Counted from the stretch's first letter, positions 1-6,390 are shown. The stretch is DNA of 11,129 nucleotides from Minisyncoccota bacterium (GCA_937934285.1 CALHAT010000059.1:1-11129); one strand, 5' to 3'. Notes: generated by a model from the sequence alone, not told the origin. Numbers and translations: made by a program.

Positions 1-1
1 G

Positions 2-59
2 AAACTGCGAGCTAAAAATTTACTCTACCAATTTTGACGATCGTCAATTTTGGTAGACA
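2..59 (+). repeat. Palindromic repeat family, copy 1
   Basis: A non-palindromic leader starting AAACTGCGAG (2-11) is followed by an imperfect palindrome at 24-57. Its centre is GACGATCGTC (36-45), the arms run TCTACCAA...TTGGTAGA, and there are two T-T mismatches at 32/49 and 33/48. It matches copy 4 at 994-1051 in 57 of 58 positions. The element lies at the window edge, so more copies may lie upstream. No T-run follows the hairpin, so it is not a classical terminator. Function is unknown; it resembles a REP/MITE-type interspersed palindrome. Confidence 0.85.
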
Positions 60-85
60 AAGAGATTTTGCGAACCATTTGAGAG

Positions 86-111
86 AATTTTAAAAACAAG
101 TTTTTAAAATT
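86..111. promoter_or_regulatory. Perfect inverted repeat, candidate toxin-antitoxin operator
   Basis: The arms AATTTTAAAAAC (86-97) and GTTTTTAAAATT (100-111) are exact reverse complements separated by AA. The repeat abuts where a -35 would lie for the -10 at 134-139. Toxin-antitoxin operons of the VapBC type are usually autorepressed through palindromes overlapping the promoter, so this is a plausible operator. In such AT-rich DNA a chance or hairpin role cannot be excluded. Confidence 0.5.
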
Positions 112-130
112 TTCATTTTTTCTAAATTTT

Positions 131-139
131 TGTTATAAT
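131..139 (+). promoter_or_regulatory. Extended -10 promoter of the toxin-antitoxin operon
   Basis: TGTTATAAT is a perfect extended -10 (TGnTATAAT). Only six bases separate the hexamer from the ATG at 146, so transcription should start at or within a base or two of the start codon, giving a leaderless mRNA. The -35 region (about 111-116, TTTCAT) is weak, as expected for an extended -10 promoter. Confidence 0.6.
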
Positions 140-145
140 TAATCT

Positions 146-367
146 ATGTCAAGAATAATCTTTGATCCAAAAATTTTAAAAGGAAAACCAATTATTAAAG
201 GAACAAGGATTTCTGTTGATTTAATTTTAGAGCTTTTAGCTAATAATTGGTCAATTGATGATATTTTAAAACAATATCCTCAATTGAAAAAACAAGATAT
301 TCTTGAAGCTCTAAAATATTCTGCAAAAAGAATTAAAAGAGAAGAAACAATTTTGATTTCTAAATGA
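146..367 (+). CDS. DUF433 family antitoxin (VapB-like)
   Basis: This 73-residue protein carries the DUF433 hallmark GKPIIKGTRISV (residues 13-24), followed by a helical segment (LILELLANNWSIDDILKQYP) that resembles the helix-turn-helix of this family. DUF433 proteins are DNA-binding antitoxins that neutralise and co-repress with a PIN-like partner. The gene overlaps the downstream toxin by four bases (ATGA), typical of translational coupling. The ATG at 146 is chosen because it follows an extended -10 by six bases and gives the family's normal N-terminus. The upstream perfect inverted repeat is a candidate autoregulatory operator. The TGA stop, placed exactly at the ATGA overlap, supports the standard bacterial code. 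The family assignment is firm; the antitoxin role is inferred from family and context. Confidence 0.9.
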   Translation: MSRIIFDPKILKGKPIIKGTRISVDLILELLANNWSIDDILKQYPQLKKQDILEALKYSAKRIKREETILISK

Positions 368-684
368 AATTTCTTTTAGATGAAAATATTCCCCTTGAAC
401 TTCAAAATCATTTAGCTAACTATAAAATAGCCAGCTCTCATCTTTTAAGCTTAAAATTACAAGGGTTAAGCGACGAAAGAATTTTCAATTATGCTCAGAA
501 AAGAAAGTTAACAATTATTACTTTTGATAAAGATTTTTTAGATGAAAAACTTTATAATCAGTCTCATTGCGGGATAATTTATATCTCTACTAAAACTAAA
601 GATCTTGATAAATTAGCCGAATCAATTTTCAAAATAGTTAAAAGCTATAAAAGTCTTAAAAATAAAATTATTATTATTCAGTAA
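364..684 (+). CDS. DUF5615 PIN-like toxin (VapC-like putative ribonuclease)
   Basis: This 106-residue protein starts with MKFLLDENIP, the signature of DUF5615 PIN-like proteins. The likely metal-binding acidic residues are D6 (with E7 and N8), E38 in GLSDERIF, and D55/D57 in TFDKDF, in the positions expected of a PIN fold. These proteins are toxins paired with DUF433 antitoxins and are presumed to be RNA endonucleases; no RNA target can be read from the sequence. The ATG overlaps the antitoxin stop by four bases. The length is normal for the family and all acidic positions are present, so the toxin looks intact. A palindromic repeat begins 17 bases after the TAA stop, which places the pair inside a repeat-rich island. 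Confidence 0.9.
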   Translation: MKFLLDENIPLELQNHLANYKIASSHLLSLKLQGLSDERIFNYAQKRKLTIITFDKDFLDEKLYNQSHCGIIYISTKTKDLDKLAESIFKIVKSYKSLKNKIIIIQ

Positions 685-700
685 GACAATTTTTACGCTG

Positions 701-758
701 AAACTGCGAGCCTAATTTTCTGTCTACTAATTTTCACGATCGTAAATTTTGGTAGACA
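701..758 (+). repeat. Palindromic repeat family, copy 2
   Basis: Leader AAACTGCGAG (701-710) followed by a palindrome at 721-758. The core is ACGATCGT (736-743) and the outer arms are TGTCTAC/GTAGACA. It has the same orientation and layout as copy 1 but a diverged sequence. Several substitutions are paired (TGTCTACT opposite GGTAGACA), so the stem is kept. The trailing GAGAGATTT is shared in part with the sequence after copy 1. It lies 17 bases after the toxin stop. Confidence 0.8.
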
Positions 759-820
759 GAGAGATTTAACCTCGTAAATAGTTAGTAAAACTTTTAGTTT
801 TAAAGTTTACAAGAAAAGAC

Positions 821-874
821 AAGCCCTAATTTTACTCTACCATCTTTGACGATCGTCTATGATAGTAGAGTAAA
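821..874 (+). repeat. Palindromic repeat family, copy 3 (degenerate)
   Basis: AAGCCCTAATTTT matches the leader of copy 2, but the AAACTGCGAG part has decayed. The palindrome at 831-874 has the core GACGATCGTC (848-857) and outer arms TTTACTCTAC/GTAGAGTAAA. These arms extend further than in the other copies and differ in sequence at the loop-proximal positions. It is in the same orientation as copies 1, 2 and 4. Confidence 0.75.
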
Positions 875-888
875 TATCTATTCACTAT

Positions 889-979
889 AAAATGTCTTTT
901 ATAAAATACCATAACATCTTATAAAAGAAATTTTAGAAGTCTCTTATAAACTGCGATCGCGTTTTATAAGGGACATTTT
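889..979. repeat. Nested hairpin element with 18-bp terminal inverted repeats
   Basis: The ends 889-906 and 962-979 are inverted repeats matching at 16 of 18 positions (AAAATGTC..TTATAAAA). Inside, 943-970 forms a near-perfect 28-bp palindrome around GCGATCGC (953-960), with arms CTTATAAA/TTTATAAG. A related TCTTATAAAAG also occurs at 917-927. AAACTGCGA at 948-956 is the same nine bases that begin copies 1, 2 and 4 of the neighbouring family. It could be a tiny MITE, a cluster of operators or a structured RNA; no coding capacity is seen. Confidence 0.6.
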
Positions 980-993
980 TAAATTGTTTCCCA

Positions 994-1051
994 AAACTGC
1001 GAGTTAAAAATTTACTCTACCAATTTTGACGATCGTCAATTTTGGTAGACA
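994..1051 (+). repeat. Palindromic repeat family, copy 4
   Basis: It differs from copy 1 (2-59) by a single base (T at 1004 where copy 1 has C at 12) over 58 positions, then diverges immediately. Leader AAACTGCGAG is at 994-1003, palindrome core GACGATCGTC at 1028-1037. The sharp right boundary and near identity across about 990 bp suggest recent duplication or gene conversion. Confidence 0.85.
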
Positions 1052-1087
1052 TCAAGAATTCAGGATTATGATTTAAGAAATAAATAT

Positions 1088-1126
1088 TTGATTTTATAAG
1101 AAATTATGATAAAATAAATTTATAAT
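1088..1126 (+). promoter_or_regulatory. Possible promoter for tRNA-Gly
   Basis: TTGATT (1088-1093) lies 16 bases before TAAAAT (1110-1115), and a perfect TATAAT follows at 1121-1126 without a good -35. Either would give a 5' leader of some 40-55 bases before the tRNA. In DNA this AT-rich such matches are common, so the assignment is weak. Confidence 0.3.
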
Positions 1127-1173
1127 TCTTGATTCTAAATTCTTAAATCTTGATTCTTAACTTTAAAATTTTC

Positions 1174-1246
1174 GCGGCGGTAGTTCAGCTGGCAGAACGT
1201 CTCCTTGCCATGGAGAAGGTCGCGGGTTCGAATCCCGTCCGCCGCT
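1174..1246 (+). tRNA. tRNA-Gly, anticodon GCC
   Basis: A full cloverleaf can be folded by eye. The acceptor stem GCGGCGG (1174-1180) pairs perfectly with CCGCCGC (1239-1245), with U as discriminator, as usual for bacterial tRNA-Gly. The D stem is GTTC/GAAC (1183-1186, 1195-1198). The anticodon stem TCTCC/GGAGA encloses loop TTGCCAT with GCC at 1207-1209. The T loop TTCGAAT lies at 1227-1233, closed by GCGGG/CCCGT. CCA is not encoded (CAA follows), so it must be added by nucleotidyltransferase. The convergent pilB stop codon begins on the discriminator base. Confidence 0.97.
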
Positions 1247-2895
1247 CAAAGCGTCCCTGTTATTCTTTCAACCTCCTCAATGGTTGTTATTTTCTCTAAA
1301 GCTTTTATTAAAGCGTCTTGCTGCAAAGTAACAAAATCTTTCCTAACTGCTCTTAAAATTTCTGCCTCTGAAGGTTTTTGATAAATTAATTCTTCAAGAT
1401 CTTTGGTAATTTCTAAAAGTTCGAAAATACCAATTCTTCCCTTATAGCCAGTTTCGAAACATTTTTCGCATCCTTTTCCTTTTATTAATTTAAAATTTTT
1501 TAAATCAAAATTAACTTTAGTTCTCGGAGGTAAGTTTTCTAATTTTTCTTGGATCTTTTTTTTCAAATTATTATCAGGCGTATATTCTTCTTGACAGTAA
1601 AAACAAACTCTTCTTACTAATCTTTGAGCTATAACAACTCTTAAAGCTGAGGGGATTAATTTGGGATTAACCCCTAAGCTAATAAGTCGAGGTATTGCTC
1701 CTAAAGAATCGTTTGTGTGAAGAGTAGATAAGACCAAATGACCAGTTAAAGATGCTTGAACAGCTGTTTCTGCTGTTTCCTTATCCCTTATCTCACCAAC
1801 CAAAATAACATCAGGATCATGCCTTAAAATTGATCTTAAGGCATAAGCGAAAGTAAATCCGCGACTTTCGTCAACTTGACTTTGAGAAATGCCTTTAACT
1901 CGGTACTCAATTGGGTCTTCAACTGTAATTATTTTCAATTCTGGTCTTTTGATTCTTAATAAAATAGCGTAAAGAGTTGTAGTTTTACCTGAACCAGTTG
2001 GTCCAGTATTTAAAACAAGACCGTTAGGTTGGTATATAGCTCTATTTAAAATTTCTAAATCGTCTTTTCTTAAACCTAAATCCTCAATTTCGATTAAAGA
2101 ATTGGCGAAATTTAAAATTCTTAAAACAATAGATTCGTCATAAAAAGAGGGGATTACTGAAGTTCGGATATCAATATTTTGGCTATCGAAAATTATTGAA
2201 AAGCTTCCATCCTGAGGCTTATTAACAATATTAATCATTAATCCTGAGAGAACTTTTATTCTATTTTTCAAAAGTTGGTAAATATTTTTAGGAAAAGATA
2301 AAATATCATACAAAACACCATCTAGTCGATAACGAATTATAACAATATCCTCGTAAGGTTCAAAATGGATATCTGAAGCAGTGAATTTTACCGCACCAGC
2401 GAGCAAATAATCTAAAATAGAAAATGGATCATCTCTAATTAAAGTTTTGATTATATTTTGGAGTTCTTCTTTTCTTTTAATTTTTTCCTGAACATCCTGA
2501 AAAATTTTTTGATTAACTTCAAAAGTTTTTATATAGCTTAATCTTTTTTCCTTTAAAAATTCATACTCTTTTTTGCCAATTTCAAAACTATCAGGAGAAA
2601 TTATCGCCAAATTAACTTTAAAACCTTGATTTTCTAAAGATTGTTTTAAGTTTTGGAGCTCCTGATTATAAGGATCAACGACAGCTAAAAGAAGATTGTG
2701 AGCTTCTTTTTTTAATGGTAAAGCTTTTATTCTTTCAGCTAATTCGCGATTGACATATTTAAGAGCATCAATTTCTGGTTTGACAATTCTAAGGTCAAAA
2801 TAAGGTAAATTTAAAGTTTTGGCTAACTCCTGGGCAATTTTTTCAGAGTCTAATCTAAATTCTTTAAATTCTTTAAATTCTTTCAATTCAACCAT
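1246..2895 (-). CDS. pilB: PilB/GspE family type IV pilus assembly ATPase
   Basis: This 549-residue protein has an N-terminal GspE/MshEN-like region (about 15-130) and a C-terminal secretion ATPase core. It shows Walker A GPTGSGKT (298-305), Walker B with DVILVGEIRD (E368), the HLVLSTLHTND His-box region, and a tetracysteine zinc motif (C431-x2-C434 and C476-x2-C479). PilB is the cytoplasmic hexameric motor that drives pilin polymerisation, used for pili and DNA uptake. The length is normal for the family. The ATG at 2895 is preceded by a palindromic -10 only six bases away, so the mRNA is probably leaderless. The N-terminus begins with three KEF repeats encoded by a 9-bp tandem repeat. No other pilus genes are in the window; it diverges from the PBP gene and converges on the tRNA. 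PilT is less likely, given the MshEN-like N-terminal domain and the cysteines. Confidence 0.95.
   Translation of the reverse strand: MVELKEFKEFKEFRLDSEKIAQELAKTLNLPYFDLRIVKPEIDALKYVNRELAERIKALPLKKEAHNLLLAVVDPYNQELQNLKQSLENQGFKVNLAIISPDSFEIGKKEYEFLKEKRLSYIKTFEVNQKIFQDVQEKIKRKEELQNIIKTLIRDDPFSILDYLLAGAVKFTASDIHFEPYEDIVIIRYRLDGVLYDILSFPKNIYQLLKNRIKVLSGLMINIVNKPQDGSFSIIFDSQNIDIRTSVIPSFYDESIVLRILNFANSLIEIEDLGLRKDDLEILNRAIYQPNGLVLNTGPTGSGKTTTLYAILLRIKRPELKIITVEDPIEYRVKGISQSQVDESRGFTFAYALRSILRHDPDVILVGEIRDKETAETAVQASLTGHLVLSTLHTNDSLGAIPRLISLGVNPKLIPSALRVVIAQRLVRRVCFYCQEEYTPDNNLKKKIQEKLENLPPRTKVNFDLKNFKLIKGKGCEKCFETGYKGRIGIFELLEITKDLEELIYQKPSEAEILRAVRKDFVTLQQDALIKALEKITTIEEVERITGTL
2857..2883. repeat. 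9-bp tandem repeat in the pilB start region
   Basis: AAATTCTTT occurs three times in perfect tandem (2857-2865, 2866-2874, 2875-2883), with a degenerate fourth unit after it. On the minus strand it encodes the Glu-Phe-Lys triplets near the PilB N-terminus. Unit gain or loss would keep the frame and change only the N-terminal length. Confidence 0.8.
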
Positions 2896-2900
2896 AATTA

Positions 2901-2910
2901 AATTATAATT
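2901..2910. promoter_or_regulatory. Palindromic bidirectional -10 between pilB and the PBP gene
   Basis: AATTATAATT is self-complementary and contains TATAAT on both strands (plus 2904-2909; minus 2907-2902). On plus, eight bases separate it from the PBP ATG; on minus, six bases separate it from the pilB ATG. The gap between the genes is only 22 bp. Both mRNAs would start at or near their start codons. The -35 regions lie inside the opposing genes and are weak. Confidence 0.55.
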
Positions 2911-2917
2911 TAAAATT

Positions 2918-4960
2918 ATGAAAACTTTATTAAAATTTTTAGGAATAATTTGCTTTTTAACTATATCTTCCTATTTTTTTTTATTTTTAATTAGCGAGAT
3001 CTATTTGCCCAATCCTGAAATTTTAGGTGAAAAAATAATAAGTGGAGGCACTGAGTTTTACGATCGTAGCGGTAAAACTTTGCTTTATAAAATTGGTTTA
3101 CGACGGTCCTGGGTTGAATTCGAAGACATTCCGGATAGAATTGTTAAAACAACTTTAATAGCCGAAGATTTTAATTTTTACAAGCATAAGGGAGTAAGTC
3201 TTCAAGCAATTTTAAGATCAATTTATTTAAATATCAAAACCAAAAGCTTAGAGTATGGCGGTTCGACAATAACTCAGCAATTAGCAAGAAATATTTTCCT
3301 TTCAAAAGAAAAAACTATTTTTAGAAAATTAAAAGAAATTATCTTGGCTTTAAAAATTGAAAAAAAATATTCTAAAAACGAGATCTTAAAATACTATTTA
3401 AATTCAATTTATTACGGCGAAGGTAATATCGGGATAAGAGCTGCAGCTGATTATTATTTTGACAAAAAATTAAAAGATTTAAATTGGCAAGAAGCAGCGA
3501 TTTTAGCCGCTATCCCCAAAGCACCAACTCTTTATGCGCCTGTTAGCGAAGAAAACATCAAAAGATTAAAAGAAAGAAGAGATTATATTTTACAAAGATT
3601 AAAAGATGTTGGCTGGATAAATGAATCCGAATATCAAGAAGCAATTTCTGAAGAAATTAAAATTATAAAAACAAAATATGCGGGAATGATTGCTCCTCAT
3701 TTTGTTATTGAAGTAATAAATCAAATTAAAAAAATTTTTCCTGAAGTAAATTTAGAAGATTCGAACTTTAAAGTTATTACCTCTTTAGATCTGGATCTTC
3801 AAAAAATTGCTGAAAAAGCTGTTTTTGAAGGCGCGGAGAAAAATAAAGAAAAATACGGAGGCGCTAACGCTGCTTTAATGGCGATAAATCCTAAAAATGG
3901 CGAGGTTTTGGCTTTAGTTGGTTCTAAAGATTTTTATGATGAATCAATCGATGGTCAAGTTAATGTACCTTTTAGGTTTCGTCAACCTGGTTCAGCTTTT
4001 AAACCTATTTCTTATGCTGCTTTATTTGAATTAGGTTATCCGGATAAAACAATTGTTTTTGATGTCCCGACTGATTTTGGTAATTATCGACCTCAAAATT
4101 TTGATAAAAAATTTAAAGGACCAGTTAGTTTAAGGCAAGCTTTAGCTGAATCAAGAAATGTTCCTTCAGTTAAAGTTTTTTATTTGGCAATTCCGGAAAG
4201 AGTTGTTGAATTAGCCAGAAAGTCGGGAATGAATTATCTAAAAGACTGGCAAAATTATGGCCTTTCCATGGGTCTTGGAACTGCTGAAATCAGAATGGCT
4301 GATTTAATCAGATTTTACGGAGCTTTAGCCAATGACGGTATTTTAGTTCCCCAAACTCTAATTTTGAAAATTATCAAAGACAATAAGATTATTTATGAAT
4401 ACCAACAAAAAGAAGAAAGAATTATTTCATCAGAAACAGCTCGAATTTTGAATGATATTTTAAAAGATATTGAAGCAAGAAGAGGGCTCTTTCAAGCAAG
4501 TTTAAAATATACAATTTTCCCTGGTTATGAAGTTGCTTTAAAAACCGGAACAACCCAATTTTATCAAGATGCCTGGACTTTTGGTTATACACCTAATATT
4601 GTTGTTGGTGTTTGGGCAGGTAATACCGATGGCCGGAGAATGAATTCCTTAGGAGCAAGTTTGGTTGCTGCTTTACCAATTTTTTATCAATTTTTAAGCG
4701 AGATTATTAGTTTAAATAAAATACCGCCAGAATTTTTTATCGAACTTGAATCTCGAGAAATTGATAAACCAATGCTCAATGGTTCTTTTGTTTCTCCTTA
4801 TGGGATACACGATATTTTGTTTTATGTTGACCGAACCAATCCTTTAGGACCAATACCTTCAAATCCTTATAGCGATCCTCAGTATATTATTTGGGAAAAC
4901 GCGTTGCAAATATGGCTTAGACAAAATATTGAAAACTTAAGTCACATTCAGGATATTTAG
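2918..4960 (+). CDS. Class A penicillin-binding protein (PBP1-type transglycosylase/transpeptidase)
   Basis: A bifunctional peptidoglycan synthase of 680 residues. An N-terminal membrane anchor (about 5-25) is followed by a GT51 glycosyltransferase domain (about 45-220). That domain has the catalytic Glu83 in AEDFNFYKHKG, GGSTITQQLARN (114-125), RKLKE, and KNEILKYYLNSIYYG. The transpeptidase domain shows SxxK as PGSAFKP (S359, K362), SRN (S412, N414), and KTGTT (K542). All three active-site motifs are intact, so both lipid II polymerisation and crosslinking are expected on the outer face of the membrane. The C-terminus is short, without PASTA repeats. The ATG at 2918 follows a -10 by eight bases and gives a proper anchor. 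The last 44 bases overlap the convergent small gene downstream of dnaN. A complete PBP implies this lineage makes its own murein. Confidence 0.95.
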   Translation: MKTLLKFLGIICFLTISSYFFLFLISEIYLPNPEILGEKIISGGTEFYDRSGKTLLYKIGLRRSWVEFEDIPDRIVKTTLIAEDFNFYKHKGVSLQAILRSIYLNIKTKSLEYGGSTITQQLARNIFLSKEKTIFRKLKEIILALKIEKKYSKNEILKYYLNSIYYGEGNIGIRAAADYYFDKKLKDLNWQEAAILAAIPKAPTLYAPVSEENIKRLKERRDYILQRLKDVGWINESEYQEAISEEIKIIKTKYAGMIAPHFVIEVINQIKKIFPEVNLEDSNFKVITSLDLDLQKIAEKAVFEGAEKNKEKYGGANAALMAINPKNGEVLALVGSKDFYDESIDGQVNVPFRFRQPGSAFKPISYAALFELGYPDKTIVFDVPTDFGNYRPQNFDKKFKGPVSLRQALAESRNVPSVKVFYLAIPERVVELARKSGMNYLKDWQNYGLSMGLGTAEIRMADLIRFYGALANDGILVPQTLILKIIKDNKIIYEYQQKEERIISSETARILNDILKDIEARRGLFQASLKYTIFPGYEVALKTGTTQFYQDAWTFGYTPNIVVGVWAGNTDGRRMNSLGASLVAALPIFYQFLSEIISLNKIPPEFFIELESREIDKPMLNGSFVSPYGIHDILFYVDRTNPLGPIPSNPYSDPQYIIWENALQIWLRQNIENLSHIQDI

Positions 4961-5132
4961 TTTTAAGAAATAATTTTAATTCTTCAAGAGAAAAATAGTC
5001 TATATCTCGAGGAATTCTAATTATCAACCTCTCTTCTATTTTATGAACATAAAATTTTTTTTCCGGAAATTTGTTTTTAATAATCTTAGCAATTTCTAAA
5101 AGTTCATTTTTATAAATTGTTATTTTTCTCAT
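4917..5132 (-). CDS. Hypothetical 71-residue protein coupled to dnaN
   Basis: I do not recognise this protein. It is small and rich in Lys, Glu and Ile, with no membrane segment and one cysteine (in YPECDL). The predicted pattern is helix (about 8-20), then strands around KKFYVHKI and RLIIRIPR, and a helix (about 46-57). Its ATG overlaps the dnaN TGA by four bases (ATGA), so it is probably translated by coupling after DnaN. Its position and length recall the small S4-domain gene after dnaN in Bacillus (yaaA), but no S4 motif is visible. The last 44 bases run antisense to the 3' end of the PBP gene. Coding status rests on the tight coupling and on a plausible protein composition. Confidence 0.65.
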   Translation of the reverse strand: MRKITIYKNELLEIAKIIKNKFPEKKFYVHKIEERLIIRIPRDIDYFSLEELKLFLKTKYPECDLSFQYFV

Positions 5133-6256
5133 CGATGAATCGAAACATAAACAAAATCATCATCAATGGGCGATTTTAAATAAATCGGGGTATTATCATT
5201 AACATAACTAGTAAAAAAACTACCAAAAACTTTATCGCTTTCAAAAGATTCAAAACCATCCATTAAAAAATCTAAATTGAACTTTATTTTAAATTCTTGT
5301 TCGTTAAAATTATTTTCTTTAATTTCTATATTTAATTCATTTTTATTTTCACCTAGAAGTTCATTTTTAGTATAAATTGTTAATTTATTATTTTTTAAAT
5401 CAAAAGTAAGCTCTGTTTCTTTAAGTTCACCAGCAAACACATGGTTTAATTTTAATGCTTTAATAATCTCATTTTTATCGACTAAAAAAGTAAAAATAAA
5501 ATTCCCGGGTGAAAAAAATTGTTCATAGTTTGGATACTCTATGATTAAGAGTTTCGTTGTTAATCTATGATTTAAAATTTCAAAAGTAACCTGGTTTTCC
5601 TCAAAATAAATCTTTAATTTTCCAGATTTTCTTCTAATTGCTTTGTATTCTTGTAAAATTCTTTTTGGTAAAATAACTTGTAATTCTTTTACATTTGTTT
5701 CAAAAAATTGAGGTTTAACTTTTTGAATAGCCAATCTAATCGTGTCTGTAGCAACTAAATTTAATCTTTCTTTCTGTAAATCAAAATAAATACCCGAATA
5801 CTCTGGTCTTATATCTGAAGTTAAAAGAATTGGGTAGATTCGACTTAAATAATCGTCGAAAATATCGCTATCAATTTCAAAATATTTCTCTTCAGAAATT
5901 TCTGAAAATGTTGGGAATTCTTCTTCTAAAAGACCAGGTAAACTAGAAAAAGAATTATTTCCTTTAATAAAAAGGATATTATCTTTAGCTTCTAAAATAA
6001 TTTCATCTTCATAAAAGTTTTCAATAATTTTTTTAAATTGTTTAGCTGGAATTAAAATTTTTCCTTCTTGAATTACTCTGGTTGTAAATTTAGTTTGATA
6101 ATTTAATTCTAAATCAGTAGCAGAGATATAAACCTCGTTATCTTTGGCTTCTAAATAAAAATAATTTAAAATATTTAAATCAGTTTTTAAGGGACAAATA
6201 TTCGAAATAACTTGTAAAATTTCGTTAAGTTTTTCCCTTAAAGATTTTATTATCAT
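5129..6256 (-). CDS. dnaN: DNA polymerase III beta subunit (sliding clamp)
   Basis: At 375 residues this is the usual length for a bacterial beta clamp, with three repeated clamp domains of about 120 residues. Recognisable parts are the N-terminal SATDLELNYQTKF and GKILIPAKQFKKII, the middle-domain ATDTIRLAI, and the C-terminal NDNTPIYLKSPIDDDFVYVSI that replaces the usual ending MPMRL. DnaN dimerises into a ring that tethers the replicative polymerase and other factors to DNA. It lies after dnaA on the same strand, the classical origin-region order, separated by an AT-rich gap with DnaA boxes. No Shine-Dalgarno is visible before the ATG. A minus-strand TATAAT at 6279-6274 could drive it separately from dnaA, with about ten bases of leader. 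The protein diverges from model clamps but shows no gap or frameshift. Confidence 0.96.
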   Translation of the reverse strand: MIIKSLREKLNEILQVISNICPLKTDLNILNYFYLEAKDNEVYISATDLELNYQTKFTTRVIQEGKILIPAKQFKKIIENFYEDEIILEAKDNILFIKGNNSFSSLPGLLEEEFPTFSEISEEKYFEIDSDIFDDYLSRIYPILLTSDIRPEYSGIYFDLQKERLNLVATDTIRLAIQKVKPQFFETNVKELQVILPKRILQEYKAIRRKSGKLKIYFEENQVTFEILNHRLTTKLLIIEYPNYEQFFSPGNFIFTFLVDKNEIIKALKLNHVFAGELKETELTFDLKNNKLTIYTKNELLGENKNELNIEIKENNFNEQEFKIKFNLDFLMDGFESFESDKVFGSFFTSYVNDNTPIYLKSPIDDDFVYVSIHR

Positions 6257-6390
6257 TTTATTAAAAATATTTAATTATATATTTTATATTTTATTAATAT
6301 ATAAAGAATGTTAATTTGTGGAAAAGATTATATTAGTAATTTTAAAACAATTTTTTGAATTATTGTTTTTCATAAAATGTGGATAAAGAG
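6257..6390. other. Candidate oriC (dnaA-dnaN intergenic region)
   Basis: The 134-bp gap between dnaA and dnaN contains a perfect DnaA box TGTGGATAA (6378-6386; TTATCCACA on minus). A second near-consensus box TGTGGAAAA (6317-6325; TTTTCCACA on minus) lies in the same orientation 61 bp away. The dnaN-proximal side (6257-6308) is almost pure A/T, with one C and one G near its right edge, and fits a DNA-unwinding element. Minus-strand TATAAT hexamers at 6332-6327 and 6279-6274 could serve dnaN. Origins commonly lie beside dnaA; only two good boxes in this gap is sparse, so the full origin may also include sequence upstream of dnaA. Confidence 0.6.

Larger units (their letters stand above)
685..1173. 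other. Gene-free, repeat-rich intergenic region
   Basis: No convincing coding frame is seen on either strand in these 489 bases. The region holds palindromic repeat copies 2, 3 and 4, a nested hairpin element at 889-979, and an AT-rich stretch before the tRNA. That stretch has TCTTGATTCT directly repeated at 1127-1136 and 1148-1157 (21-bp period), and ATCAAGAATT at 1051-1060 inverted at 1124-1133. A small RNA cannot be excluded, but no strong promoter-terminator pair was found. Confidence 0.7.

Noticed and set aside
365..367. Recoded TGA (code 25, Gracilibacteria-like)
   Set aside because: TGA ends the antitoxin, dnaN and pilB at the expected family C-termini and in ATGA overlaps.
2..1051. 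CRISPR array
   Set aside because: The repeats are palindromic, unevenly spaced and diverged, are separated by a gene pair in one interval, and have no cas genes nearby.
4917..5132. S4-domain RNA-binding protein (yaaA-like)
   Set aside because: Position and length match the Bacillus gene after dnaN, but the S4 motif residues are absent.
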